From Hybos culiciformis (Eukaryota > Arthropoda > Insecta > Diptera > Hybotidae), in NCBI GenBank assembly GCA_964007475.1, contig OZ023273.1, forward strand, positions 70,371,430 through 70,435,429: 64,000 nucleotides of DNA, read 5' to 3'. The notes under the pieces are model-generated. The model searched no databases. It had not been told where the DNA came from and saw only the letters and a program-made list of their open reading frames with translations. Position numbers and translations under genes: made by a program. Shown here piece after piece: positions 36,320 to 50,101 of this stretch (within the stretch, counting starts at the first letter, position 1; each line of letters opens with the position of its first letter).

Positions 36320-36523
36320 ACAATAATCTACTATAAATGTATAATTTTACTTAAGTGCAGATCAATTAATAGTATATACCTACATGCTAATTTAAATGCT
36401 ACATTATATTACGCTAATAAAGTAAAATACAGAACGCACTCTTTTTATTCATAATATTTTTATTCCAAAAACTATTCGGGAGAAGCCCTAATGTAAACTG
36501 AATCTATAATATTTATGTATATA

Positions 36524-37303
36524 CAGTGGTGTTATCTAGCCGGTACGGTCCGGTACGGCCGTACCGGTTGCTAAAAAATAGTAAGAACTCCGTACCGGTT
36601 GCTAAAGCAAGTTTCATTAATTAAAAATAACCAGAATTTCACTTTAAAAAATTTTGGACAATACAATGAAAATGGTTGGTTATCTCTGATAAAATGAAAA
36701 TAACTTCGAAATTAAAATATTTTCTCAATATTGAAAATTTTGATCTATGTGGTTTGCATTTTTGCTGATGCTGATTCGAAAATCTAATCGTATTCACGGT
36801 AAATTAATTTAAGTAAGTTCTTGTCATATTAGTTTTTTAAGACATATTAAATAATAGAGGTAAAGTAGTAATTCCCATAAAGACATTATTATGTATTTAA
36901 ATTTTATAAAATTACCTAGACATTTCGCAATTTATACAAATATGAAGATACAACAAAATTTTTCATTTCTGCATCAAAATGTAGTAAAACTGGAACCAGA
37001 AATGAAACTGTTGAAACTCAGCCTAATCAAAATAAATTGATTCAAGTTCAGTATGGAGCTACTATTAATAACATTATTGAATTTCAGCTTAGTGCTATCC
37101 CCAGGTCAACTGAAATTTTGGAACTTCAGCCTAGAACGTCAGTGAAAACTTCCAAAATACCATAGATAGAAACTAAGTTTAAGAGGCCAATCGATTATGA
37201 CCTATAGATATAAAAAATAAATGTTTTTATAACATTATAAAAAATTATAAAATTATAAAAAAAAATCCGTACCGGTTGATAAAACATTTAGATAACACCA
37301 CTG
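36524..37303 (+). mobile_element. hAT transposon, 780 bp, internally deleted
   Basis: The ends are CAGTGGTGTTATCTA at the left and its reverse complement at the right, followed inward by GTACCGGTTG(C/A)TAAA blocks. TGTATATA is duplicated at 36516-36523 and 37304-37311 (8 bp, as in hAT). Near the left end GGTACGGTCCGGTACGGCCG is locally repetitive. An open stretch at about 36957-37163 encodes SASKCSKTGTRNETVETQPN, resembling the low-complexity N-terminus of ZMYM1-like hAT transposases. The catalytic part is deleted. Confidence 0.9.
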
Positions 37304-37311
37304 TGTATATA

Positions 37312-39199
37312 TAACAAATGAAATAAGATTAAATTGAGAATTAAATAAATTAGAATATTGATGCTTGCTTGAGCATTTATTCTAAAAAATATTTATGTCA
37401 TTTTTTACGCATGATTACTTAACACTAAGTATAACTTTGAGTAAATATAATATATTTAAGTATATGAATTATATTTCGCAGATAGTGATAACAATTCATT
37501 TTTAAAAAGTTCGAAAAAGTTAATAATTTAGTTCAGCATTTCTTTAGTATAATACTCGGTATAATATAAGCCAATTATTTCACAGAATAATCTTTGAAGG
37601 ACATAAATACTTCTACATCAGCAACTAATCAAACAAACTTATTTTCAAGCTAATTATAAAAAAATGGGTAAGTTATATTTTTCACGGAATTCATGTGATT
37701 TTTGTAACCTATATTTTTCGAATCTTATCAAATTCTGATCCTCAATTGCTCTAATGAGTTTAATAAAAAAAACTAATTAAGTTTATAACTGTAACTAATT
37801 TATACATATCGGAGTAAAAAATTATCATATCTCGCGTATTATACTTACTTAAATAAATTAAATACCTAATTAAGAATAAATTATTGGCAATATGATAATT
37901 AATTGTATTATAATAGATTTATTAATTGATATTAATTTACAACGAAAAATTATTAATGAGAGTAAAAATGTTGTATAGTTATATACATTAAGGAATGGTT
38001 GATTGAATTGATTTTTAGCAAAATTTCTAGATAAAGTATGGTACCTAACTAGTATGAAAGTTAGATATCCCACATATTTCTACAATTTTAATATAATATC
38101 TTTTTGCATTTGATAAGCAAATGCATTTTAGCATATTCAAACCTATTTTTTTCCCATGAATTTTATGCACTTGTGCAAATAAGTGCCGACGCAAGCTTAT
38201 TATTTCATGAGAAATATTTTCAAACACATAATAAATAAATTATTAGATTGAGGTTTTATAATTTCAAAAATAAAGAAGAGGAATCAGAAATAATCTCGCG
38301 TTCAACCTAAACGGTAGTCTTTCCTCTTAATCGTTAATATCGGTAATTAATTTCTTTTATTTAGAACCAGAATTAGTAGTAGAAAAATTGGTGAACAAAA
38401 ACTTGATTAAAATAAAACAATTGATTAAATTTAATTAAATAATAATACTTTATAATTTGAATAATTTGTGAGAATAAAGTAGATATTTTAAAATAAATCG
38501 AATTGTGTTAATTAAGTTGGTTAATAAATTAACCAAAACCAACCGAACACCCACAAATATTAACTTGAATATTAAAGTAACTATGATAAGTATGTCCAAA
38601 AAGTTGTTTTTTTTTTTTTAAAACGACCACCCTATGTTAAACGTTTATCTTGAAATTGTATTAAATTTTAAGTTAAGGAATTATTTATATATATTCAAAG
38701 AGAATTCGTATTCCATACTTAAGTACTTACTTATGATTTAGAGTCAATATTTATTTAGTATAAGGAATGTAGCTCTACCAAGAAGATTATTTTTTTAATA
38801 TGTTAGAAAACTTTAGACATAAATATTATAAAAACTTATTTACCGATGTGAAGTTTTGCCGGTAGTTATCCTTGACTTCCCATAAATGTTTGAGGTAAGC
38901 GATTTAAAAAATTTTCTCTGCGGTTTGGAGGAATACAGGCTGCAGGAATTACAAACCTTTTTTCGTCACCTTCCTTTCCTACTAATACGCGATAAAAAGT
39001 CTTTCGCTACTGTTGCTGAACTTGCGCAAACTTGGTTTATCCTAACTTCTTATAACTACATAGAACTTTTACTATAAAATCGTCGATAACTTTACATCCC
39101 CTAAAAATTTATTTCTTTACTAGCTGTTCCGGTAAACCTTGTTTTGCCTTTAAAGAATTTTTTTGGGTTAGAATCTTCTATATAAAAAACGTTTACTTA
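37312..39199. other. Intron, no gene seen
   Basis: AT-rich sequence. A moderately GC-richer stretch at 38850-39060 contains a 63-codon open frame (MFEVSDLKNF) without recognisable similarity. It may be part of an old repeat adjoining the MITE at 39200. Confidence 0.45.
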
Positions 39200-39602
39200 T
39201 GCCTTGTTTATAGCTACCACAGTAAAGTAATTTTTGGAGGAATGTTCCGGAAACCTATTCACAGCTAATTTTATATGAAAGTAAAAAATCAACTGCAAAA
39301 AATATAACTATTAATCATTTGAAAATTTTTACAGGAAAAGGTATCTGAAAAAAAAATTCAGATAGGAAGGAAACGTAATGAAAAAGAAACAAAAAAATAA
39401 TTTTCTGAAGTAGGTAATGAAATTTTTCAGATAGCAAAAAAAAATAAATTCAATTTTTAAAAAATTCTTTTTACGAAAAATTGATAAAATTAATATCTTC
39501 ATTTTCAGTAAATTTGCTTAAATATAAATAGAATAATAACATAGAAAATCGGTTTTTACGGTACCATTTTTTCAGATTGGTAAATAAGCTATAAACAAGG
39601 CA
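39200..39602. mobile_element. 403-bp MITE with TTA target duplication
   Basis: Inverted termini TGCCTTGTTTATAGCT bound the element. TTA flanks it at 39197-39199 and 39603-39605. Subterminal blocks (CAAAAATTACTTTA-like and GAATGTTCCGGAAACCT; ACGGTAAAAACCGATTTTC) match the MITE at 34464-34888 even though the outer ends differ. Confidence 0.88.
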
Positions 39603-39605
39603 TTA

Positions 39606-42589
39606 TATTTTAATATTAATTGAGAAAAGATATATGAAACACATGTGTTTATTATAATACCAAAAAATGAACAATATTTTTTGCTTCATTCTTCTTGAAG
39701 TGAATTAATCTGTCCGACAAGAGAACATGTATAATTGAAATATAAAAATTACACTTTATTTTAAAAGGTATTAGTGCAGGTATTATTCAAAGTACTTTTT
39801 AAACCATCTCAGTAATATGTCAAACACAAACCAAAAAGTTTTAATGCTACAGCTGTAACAGCTTCGGAGTCTACAAGTAACACACAAATGGACATTCATT
39901 TTTTTCAGGTACACGTATACAGATATCGTTAAACTTGCCAATTTAATTATACTTTGCTCATAAAAATTTACAAATTAAAATCTTAATTAACAAAAACTAA
40001 GATCAGGCACGATCTAAAGCATTTAATTTTATGAGATAAGTAGTTAGTTCTTAAAAAAATAATTATTTTTTGACATTTTTTATTCAATCTAATTATACTT
40101 GCTTATTGGTATGATTCGTGTTTTAATTTCTATTCAAATTAAGTACGAGATAAGTAGTCAGGTTTTCACATTAATTAATATTGCTTAAGTAGGAATTACT
40201 TCAGTGTTAATAATCGAAAAAAAATTATCTTCATACCTTCAATTTCTCAATTCAAACTCAAAAAAATACACGGTCAATATTATTCAAGAAATCATTTTTC
40301 GGTCATTAAAGATAAAAACCGATAAAAACAAATCTTTAATATATGTTAGTATAACATCTAAATCAAAATCAAAAACTAGGTAACAATATGAAATAAATGT
40401 ATGTGGCAAGGTCTGTGGCTTCATTAGTACTTCTAATTTAAAAAACAAAGATTTGCAATGAAAGTAAGTGTTAAGCAGATAAATTATTGAACGTAAAAAA
40501 CAATATAGTTAGCACGTATGTATATGCATTGTACAAGTACAATCAGTCAACAGACTATTCCGCGCAATTCTGTTCTTTTAACTTAATTAACCTAATATCT
40601 AAATAGTATAAGTAGTATAGATACTTAGTTAAGTTCTTATATATTTACTTAAATAATTTTATGATGAAGGCAAAATGTAAGTAATGATTTCGTTCGTTAT
40701 TGATTTTTAATCAAAATTTTTTTATTAATTACAAATCTGACTTAAATATGTTTTATTATTATAAGTAAATTAGTATATATACTTACTGAATATCATATTT
40801 TATATTCGCCCCCAATTTACAATGTCAACACCTGATTCTTATTTAAATAATTTATTTAACTACTTATAAACACATTTTTATTAGAGTGTAATAAAATAAA
40901 ATTATTTAAGTAAGTATATTACTTAACTACTAGTGTTATGCAACTATTATTGCGTACCAAAAGCTTGATAATTTGTTTGCCAATAACTTTTATTTGCAAT
41001 TTTTAATTTTGAACATGAGTTAAAAGAAATCTTTGCCAATGTCGCCAAAATAAATAAAATACTTACTTAATAATACTAGATATTGATAAAATTTGTTTTT
41101 TATATGTGTAGTGTAACTATAAAATCTTTGTCAACAATAAAAAGTAAGTAAGTAGCTCGTATTTGTTAAATAAAAATGATTTAAATCTTTTATATTTCGC
41201 GTACATCTAAATGTGAATTTTTAAACGGCGGGTGCGGCGTGCGGACCGATACGAAGAAATGGTGAAACAACTTTTCTTTTAAACACTTTTTCAATATTTC
41301 CAGATTTTCAGTTTTGTATGTAAGTAATATTTCTTATCCCTGTTCTTATCTGAATTGAATGTAAGTATCTACTTCGGAATCAACTAACAGAAAGTGTCAA
41401 CTAATATGTAGACTCAATGATCCATTTTTGATTTTTAAACCTTTTAACACAGGCACATTTGAAGACCCATCGGATGGCCAACTACTTCGATTCTAATATT
41501 ATTTATACTTAAGTAGTTCTAAAGCATTATTCTGGCATTAAAATAACGTGTTCGTATTTCTAATTTTGAACTGAATAATTATTATACGTACTTAAGTGTC
41601 TTGGTATCTAATTTCACCATAATAAAATTAAATGTTAGCTTGTTAAACTCTGTTGTAAGTTGTAAGTTACAAAAAAAATTATTTTACGTATATACTTACA
41701 TGTATGTAAATATTTCGTCTTTAAATACGAATAAACTACCAGAATTGAATTTTATGGCGATACAATACTATAGAATTAAACATACGATTTTTTCAAATGC
41801 TTAATATCTTTTAAAATATTAATAAAACGTGATTTAAATAAAGATTTTTTTTTAAGTTTTTTTGTAAAATTGATTAATAATTCTACAAATGCGAAAATGA
41901 TTTATGATTTAGCCTTAGATAAGAACTTATATACTTACTTACCTACTTACTTATAGTTCGAAAATATTTATAGTGTGTAAGTGTGAATTATTAATACTTA
42001 AGTACTTATTATACTTAATCATCTTATACAGAACTAGGTACTTAGATAGTTTCAAATAGTAATCATTAAATACTAAATCAAACTTACTAAATTCTTAAGT
42101 ATAAAGAACAACACAAGAGTCAGTACACTTCGAGGTGTACCTACCTACTTGATATTCATTGAAGTCATAAGTAAGTGCGTATTGAAAACTCCAAACTCGA
42201 AACTAAGTACTTACATAGTTAGTTATTGCCTTAGTACAAATTTGATCGATGTTTAACTCGAAACTAAGTAATTTGTTATTGCCTTACTATAAATTTGATC
42301 GATGTTCAGTTTACAACAAATATTCAGGAGTGGAATCAAAATAAAAAATATGATCCATGAGTACCTACATTCCATATTTCAGTTTTATTAGCTTCAATGT
42401 TTATTTCTTACGATTTCTTATAATTTTAATTAAATTAATTTAAGAATGCAAGTACTTACTTTCTTATTCATAAGTATCAATAAATATATTAAACGATATA
42501 TATATATATATATAAATATAAATAGGTATGCCTTCTTCGGATTGAGATATTTAAACACGTTCAAAAAGAGTTAAACATCTTTTGAAAAT
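39606..42589. other. Intron, no gene seen
   Basis: AT-rich sequence with many TACTTAAGTA-type words. A small GC-rich patch at 41224-41255 (CGGCGGGTGCGGCGTGCGG) has no partner or coding context. Confidence 0.45.
42497..42516. repeat. (TA)n microsatellite
   Basis: An alternating A/T run in otherwise mixed AT-rich DNA. A similar run occurs at 30988-31003 inside the P-like right end. Confidence 0.8.
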
Positions 42590-42742
42590 CGACCGTTCGC
42601 GGACAATGTATCATTTGTTTTCATGTTCAGCTCTGACAACTTAACCGGCGCCGCAAAACCACTGACCAACCAACAGTCGGCCTTCCGCCTCTCTCCACCC
42701 CTCCTCTCATTCATCCTTTTTCTAAAAAAAGGGCCGGTAAAT
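42590..42742 (-). promoter_or_regulatory. GC-rich island, candidate alternative promoter of the host gene
   Basis: This is the most GC-rich stretch outside repeats. Read on the host-gene strand it has GAGAGGAGGGG and GGAGAGAGGCGG (GAGA-like) followed by TTGGTCAGTGG, which contains the arthropod initiator TCAGT. Then come GCGGCGCCGG and a short open frame starting ATGAAAACAAATGATAC. No downstream splice donor is convincing. A 13-bp inverted repeat (GGCCGGTAAATGT at about 42731 and ACATTTACCGGCC at about 42816) lies just outside. A conserved non-coding element or an old repeat are alternatives. Confidence 0.33.
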
Positions 42743-45700
42743 GTATGTATTATTAAAATTTACGAGATGGAAAACTTACAATTGCCTAATCTTGTAGTTA
42801 ATGTATATACACTTACACATTTACCGGCCAATGTGTACATTAACCTGGAAATGAACATTTAACATAACATATTAAGTACAATGATGATAATGATGAAACT
42901 AAACTCACAGAATTTTAACACTTCCTTTATACTAAATGACTATTACTTTATTTATCAATTTTTATTTAAAAGTATAAGTATAAAAATTCTTTATCTCATG
43001 ATAACAATAATTTCTAATGACGAACAAAAATTAAACAAATGTTTTACTTATTTATGGAAAATTTTAATTATACTTTATAGTCGACTTATAGTTAAAGTTT
43101 TTATAAGTAGGTACATACAAACTTATTTTAAACAAGAAAGATTTTTTAAAACAATTTTAAGAAGTGAGTTGAATAAATCTGAAAATATATAAATAAGTAA
43201 GTAAGTAAGTACCTCGGTAAGTACTTACATAAGTAATATAACAAAAGAGTATAAATCGAGGTATAAGCATGAAATATACATACCTACTTATTATTATGCC
43301 CGTTATAATGCATTCGGGCAATTTTGTGTTAACTTTTTTGTTAATAAAAAAAAATAAAATTTATATTACGCAACTAACATTTTTTTTCTAAAAGAAATCA
43401 TAACAAATACTTATAAATATAAATATAAGTAAATATTTGATAAACTTTTTAAATAAAATTCTTATGTTAAAATCTAGTTAATTGTAGGAAAGAATAAATA
43501 AGTATGTATCGAGATAGGTATACTAACAAATAAATTATATTTCGAAAGAATACTGTCGTAACTTCCAAAATCAGTTTTTGAGATAAACCTTTTTCTAAGA
43601 GAGTTAAAAATATAAAAAGAACTTGAAAAAGAACAAGTCAATGCCTAATTTTTTTTTTTTTTTGAAGTAACGACAGAAGAATACGAAGAATGCGATATAG
43701 TTACTCAATTCATATGTAGTTAAAGTATACTTGTTTTTAAGCTTCATTTAATGTATATTTACGAATCCTGATCCAAAATAATGAAAACAATAACTATAAT
43801 AAATTACTTAATTGTTCCTTGCAAAGTATTAGTAAAATTCTGATAACCACTAAAAGTTGAAAGCAAATAGTTATAGTTACTTAATTATAACCTCTGTTAT
43901 AACTCTGAATTATACTTACTTATTAGGGAAAGTAACGAACCAGCTTCATTGAAAAAAAATAAATAAATAAAACCGAGACTCAAACTAAATAAGTTCTTTT
44001 ACACTTATTTAAGTAGGAAAAGTTTTTTTTTTAATCCAATAAGTATATTAGTAAGTATACAAAAATCACTTACTTTAAATATATGAAAAATTTGAACAGA
44101 AACAAGAAATATACTTTCTTCAAGACTTTCTTGATAATTTTTAGTAACAATAAGTCTAATAACAATAAACCACGCAATAAGTGTACCTATAATATTTCGA
44201 CCCAAACTAATCTACACAGCTGGTTCACGAATTAAAATATTTTTTTTTTGATATTTACCACCACCTAAGCGTATTAGTTATTTCTACATAAGTACTTACT
44301 TAAGTATTTATTTATTTACGTTTAAATATTTTAATCTACATACCTACATACTTACTTGTTACATATACGAGTATATTTATCGAGATATATTTATTTTTAT
44401 ATTTTAATAATCAATTTGAATTTAATTTCAATTATAATTTATTCAATAAATAACTAAATTGTATGACTGACTTTAAGAAAAATAAACATTGTTTCTTAAT
44501 AGGGTTCATTCAAATTTAAGTAAGTATTTTTATTAATAAAATAAAATTAAAAACAATTAAAATAAGTGTATATACTTAAGTACTAAAACTTTTACTCAAC
44601 TTATTTTTAAGTTACTCACTTAATCAATTTCATACAGAAATATCTATCCCGAAGAACTGATTGAAATCCCTGATTGATAATAATCGAATCCAAATACAAA
44701 TTCTCGATATGCTTAAGATGACCACGAGGTAGGTAAACCTACTTATAGATATTGTGAAGGACAATGTTACATTCTTTAAGGGTTGCTAGTTTAGTGTGAA
44801 TTTTTCATAAATAATCAACATTTTATAAAGTTAGCGTACAAAATTATGTAAAAATATGTAAGTACTTATTATTTAAGTTTTCACATTGAATAAGTTTGAA
44901 TTTCAGTAATCACCGGGAATCAGTTTCGTAGTACAAAAGGTAACCTACATCCTACATAGTAGCTAAAATTTTGTGTCAATTCTCTTAACGCGATAAGTAT
45001 ATTAATTAATTAATGTCTGTCTGTCTCGAGTCTGTCTTTATTTATCATTATTAAATGTAAATAATGTTTTAACAGGATCTTTAGTACTTATTGTTTTAAA
45101 AACCCTTCTTATTCAAACGCCAGCTTAACTTAACTTAATTAACTAATTATTCTAAAGTGATGGAACAATTTTCGAATAAAAAAAAAAAGATAAAAAAAAT
45201 TAAAAAAACATATTCACTTACCTACCCAATTTTTTATTTAAAAATCCAAACAAAAAATTCTGAATATACAATCAATTTCTGACGCCTAATAATCCAATTT
45301 TTGATAAAATAAATTTGATTTTATTCAACTTTGATTTGTTTTTTTTTTTATTTTTATTTTGCTTTTGTATATTTAACGAAGCGTTTAAAATTTTATTCGT
45401 AGTTTTAGAAATTTTTTTAAAAATAAGTATGCACTAATTTTTTTTCTCAAATTGAATCCGAGATGAACTGTTTCGTAATTTATTTTATTTATAACCTTTA
45501 AAATTGAAAAAATTAATAAAACTTACTTAGAAAACCAGGTAACTAACTAAGTAAGAACCCACTTATTTATTTTTTTTACATTTACTTTTGGATTTTGACA
45601 TTAATTTCGAATCTACTTTTTTCAAGCCTTTTATCATATTTGCGTGTTAGACAAACATTACTTTGAAGACGACACCGGATTTTATAATTTTGAGCCTCAG

Positions 45701-46456
45701 GAAGATTTTTACGAATTATGAAATGCAATTGTCTTAATGAAAGACCTACTAACTAATACTAATAGATATTGTAAGTATGTACATATAATGTCTAACATGA
45801 TGTATAAAATCGTTGACATCTAAGTATTTTAGAAAATTTTAGAATAACTATTAACGCAAAATTTCAATAAATTTTAAAAGCAATTATCTACTTATAGAAA
45901 AAAAAAAAATTACTGATGATTTCATTTCTAAATTTTATTATTAAAAGAGTAAGTAGGTAGGTACGTAAGTACGTCTTCATGACATTTTGAAAATTCCGGT
46001 TTTAAAAGCAATGAAAAAGCAAAAAAAAAATTACAAATAAAAAATCACAGCTGTTTGAATAAATTTTTCTCCAATAACAGATTTTTTTTGTAGTTACGTA
46101 AATATAACCACGAATTTTCAAGTAAATTTGATAATAATTTGTAAATTAACTTTTTTTTTTATGTTAAAGGTAAACATATGAGAAATTGAACTTTTTTATT
46201 TTAAATCTAAAAAAAGAACAAAATTTAATTGAACTCTCAGTTGAACTTTTCTACAACTTTATATGAAGTCAATTTACTTTATGTTTCAAATTTTATTTAC
46301 GTTATAAAACCTCATCCAGGTAAATCTAGGTACTTAAGTATATTTAATGTATACCCAAATCCATATTACCTTATAGAAATCTAAGTACCTATCTAGGCAT
46401 ACATTGCACATTAGACTAGTGCCATAAAAGCTTTGCATTAAATATACCTATTCTTA
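42743..46456. other. Intron, no gene seen
   Basis: AT-rich intron with a run of TAAG repeats at about 43191-43240 and many scattered copies of the same words. The plus-strand open frame at 42881-43192 is AT-driven, with Asn/Lys/Ile-rich content and no motif. Confidence 0.5.
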
Positions 46457-46614
46457 AGCCCGGTTTTAACGATCCCATTACACTATGTCCAAGTTACTTT
46501 GATGAAAGTAAATTGACCAGTATCCTACTCAACGTTGATCCAAGTTGAATTTGACACCCTGTTTACACGATCAAAAAGAGCATCCAAGTGTACTTGGAAC
46601 GTGAAAACCGGGAT
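46457..46614. mobile_element. 158-bp MITE with TTA target duplication
   Basis: The left end is AGCCCGGTTTTAACGATCC and the right end, as reverse complement, is ATCCCGGTTTTCACGTTCC. TTA flanks both sides (46454-46456 and 46615-46617). The inner parts contain CCAAGTTACTTTGAT and CATCCAAGTGTACTTGGAAC. This is a PIF/Harbinger-like signature with no coding capacity. Confidence 0.82.
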
Positions 46615-46617
46615 TTA

Positions 46618-47799
46618 TCTTCTGAAACATAGAATTAAGCCCGTAATCTATAATTAATTATGATTAATGAAAAAATAAAAAAAAAAATGGGGATGAATGA
46701 TGAAGTTCAATCACTGATGACTCAACTTTTATTTTTACTGAAACAATATTGCCCCCCGTGCTGAAATATAAAGTCAAAGGTTAAATAACTAATCCAATGT
46801 TTCTTGATCTCAAAATTTTTATTTTTAAAGTTTAAAAAGAAAAAAAAAAACTTTTAACACGAGACGATCCTCAATTAAATATTCAATGACAAACAGCTGT
46901 CAGAATTACAGAGGCAGGCCAGGAAGAAAGAGTTTAATTAATAATTACAATTTTATAATTTTATTTTATTTTTTCTATCGTCCTCTTTGTTTTCTTTGTT
47001 TTTTTTTCCTCTAATTTTTAAAATTTTAAAATTAAAAATTATTTTTTTTTTTATTTAAAACAATTATTATTATATTTTATAATCTATAATTCCCCAACCC
47101 CAATATATTTTTTTTTTAATTTAAAAATTAAAAATTTTTTTTTCTTGTACAAATAATGACGACGATCACTTTGACAGCTGGAATTTTACTTTTTTTTTTT
47201 TTTGCCTTTGTTGTTTTCAATATTCAACAAAATAGTTTTTTTTTTTTATTTTGAACTTTTACTTTTCATCAAATTAAAATTTTACCAAAATTGCGAATTT
47301 TTTTTTTTATATTTTATTTTAATAAAACAATTTAAAAGAAATATAAAACGAAAAAAATTAAAAAAAAATTTAGTTGTTGAGAAAAATAAAATTTTTTTAA
47401 CTAAATTCCGTTTCCATTGATTAAAAAAAAAAAATAATAAAACAAACACTCCAATACAACCACGACAAAAATTCAAATACGACTGACTGGTGTTATCGTT
47501 TTATATTTATTTTTTATAATAAAATTTTCAAACAATAAAAAAAAGAAGAAACAAATGTACTTTTTTTTTAGCACATCTTTTAAGTTGTGGTGTTCAGTTT
47601 AATTTTGTTTAATTGATGAAGCTTTTTGAACATTTGAACTCAAATGAATTTTTTTTTACACATTTTGCGTAAAACAATAAAAATAATGGTTCTCCCGGAA
47701 AAATGTTTGGAATAAAAATATTCCAACTTGAATTTGGTCAATATAATTTATTTTTGACATTACATTACACCAAAGAAAATTAAAGGAATGAGAAGGCAA
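46618..47799. other. Intron, no gene seen
   Basis: Low-complexity A/T-rich sequence with long T-runs. Two ACAGCTG-type E-box words near 46893 and 47174 stand out, but nothing else supports a regulatory role. The open frames at 47202-47476 on both strands are homopolymer artefacts. Confidence 0.45.
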
Positions 47800-48134
47800 A
47801 CGATCTAAGATAGATATAATTGCAGATGATGTGTACAGCCTCGATTTGGGGGGATTAAATGTGATGACAAGAGGATCTTTTTAGGAAACGTTTCGTTTCG
47901 GAGTTATGGCCTATTTTTGAAGAGGGGTAGAGGAGGTGTTCCAGAAAGAGGGAGCTATGAGGGGACGGGATAGCGTCTCTACGCTTTCTCAAAAAATAGA
48001 GGAAATCGGGATAAAAATACGGACTATTTCTTGAACAAATCAGCTTGGAATTTGTGGTATTTGGTCACCGCTTCTACCTTTTCACCAAGTTTCGGACAAA
48101 TTGTAGCTGTACAAGTCATCTGAGCTTTAGCCTA
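47800..48134. repeat. Interspersed 'CCGCCTCTACC' repeat, copy C (diverged)
   Basis: Terminal words CAGATGATGTGTACAG and CTGTACAAGTCATCTG are inverted copies. The right end continues AGCTTTAGCC as in copy B. Internal blocks AAAATAGAGGAAATCGGG, GGTCACCGCTTCTACC and CCAAGTTTCGGACA align with copies A and B. The element is old and its left edge is approximate. Confidence 0.6.
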
Positions 48135-50101
48135 GATTTTAAATTAAACAAAACCTTTCCCATATTTCGGTTGCTTGCCAAACATGTTGTAGCTTAAAAA
48201 AAAAGGACAAAAAGCTGAAAAGTCTAAATTTAGTATGAGCATTTGTATGAATCAAAGTTTTGGATGAAAAAGAAATATTTAAAATACTGGTTTTAAAAAC
48301 TGCACAAGATTTGACGAGAGAGATGCTCTTAAATGTAAAATCTATCGATCCCGAAAGTCGAAAATGTGTACTAAACCAAGTATAGGCTCTTATTTAATCC
48401 CATTTTCAAAAATTTGGCATTTAATGTAAGTTAATTTAAATTGTTTTTTTACCATAGTCATAAATAAATTTATTCAATTACAAAAAAATTTACATCACAT
48501 TAATATGTTAGAATGGTTACCCTAATTGTAGTTTACTTAATTGTCGCCTGTCGCTTTGTTTCACAATCGTCAACGATTTAAAAAAAAACAAAAAAAAACA
48601 AAATCAACTATCAACGAGCGCGGGACAATAATTCAAAATCAAATATCATTTGGGGAAAATATATTTTGATTAAATTGTTATTTCTGAGAAATTATTTAAG
48701 ATTATTGATGAAAATTAATTTTTAAAAAGTTTGTGACCAATAAATAATACGCGAAAAATAAGTATTTTTTCGTTCTGTTCTGTATCAATTATGATTTTGT
48801 TTCGGAGCATGTTTTTTTTTAATGAAAAGAAAAAGTTTATCGGAAAAAAGTTGTCTTTATTGTTATACTATAAATATTTAGGTAAAAAAACAAAATGTAT
48901 GTAATAAAAAAATATAATATGAATAAAAAGTTTTTTGACTCTAATTTCGAGGATTGGCGATCACTAGTAATTATATTAATATATTAAAAACAAAGTTCTT
49001 AATGCTTACAACAAAAATATAATTTAATTGATCTTTGTTGGGTGGCAAAGTTTTTTTTTGTAGATCCTATCTATCATCCTACCAATTATTAATATGCCTG
49101 ACAATAACAAGGTTATTACTATTTAATCAAATTATACAGTTTTTTTTTTTATTTAATTTAATTTCACATAACAATTTGGTCACTTAATTAAAATCAATAT
49201 TAAAAACTAAAATTTATTATATTTATAAATAAGATTTTCCGATTATTACAATTAAAATTTCACAATCACGTATTTACATATAGGTATACAAGATTTAAGT
49301 AATGAAGTAGAAAAAAAATCAATCTCAATAGTAATTTATTTCGATAATAAACACGCAATATGCAAATAAAGATTAATAAATTGTTGATTAATAGAAATGC
49401 AGTATAGGTACCTTGTTCTTGTTACAAATTTAGAAATTAAGCAAGGTGTAGATAGGTATATTATTCACAAATTAAGTACAGTACAATTAATTTATATTGA
49501 ATTGTTCACAAATAATTTATGTATCTAAGAAACTTTTAAAAAGATATAATAATAACTAAAATAACCCTAAACATATTTTAGAAATATTTTATTCCTAATC
49601 TTGATCTCTTTGTAAGTCTATATTCATGGTAACGCTAACTACTGAAAATAAGATTTAAGTTCACAAATAACTTTGTTTAATATGCTCTTGACTTTGTTAT
49701 CCTACAAACTGCAGTGGATTGGTATAATTTCACTTTTGAGATTAAGATTTTTGAATTATTTGAGGTAATGTTATTTTCTCAACAATCAAAACGATTATGT
49801 GTAGATATTTTACATTTTTTTAATAGTTCCAATTTTCAATAATCATTTACATTACTGAATAATTCTAAAGGGAAATAATGTTTCATCAGAAATAAATTTA
49901 TTCTTTATTCTCGAATACTTGACTCTCTTTTAAAAATAGAACAGATTTATCCGTCTGATTAATATGAAGAATAACTATATGTATATTAGTTAATAGTCAA
50001 AATAAGAGATCCTCCTAAGCATCATTAAAGCACTTTAGTTTATAAAAAAATATATTTATATTTTGTAATATAATTTGGAACACCATAAAAAAAAGACTTA
50101 C
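48135..50101. other. Intron, no gene seen
   Basis: AT-rich DNA leading up to the splice donor of the exon at 50102. No gene or bounded repeat was recognised. Confidence 0.5.

Noticed and set aside
42881..43192. 103-codon open frame in the large intron
   Set aside because: Composition follows the AT bias (Ile, Asn, Lys, Phe), no domain, no splice or promoter context.
47202..47476. Overlapping Phe/Lys-rich open frames on both strands
   Set aside because: Homopolymer artefacts.
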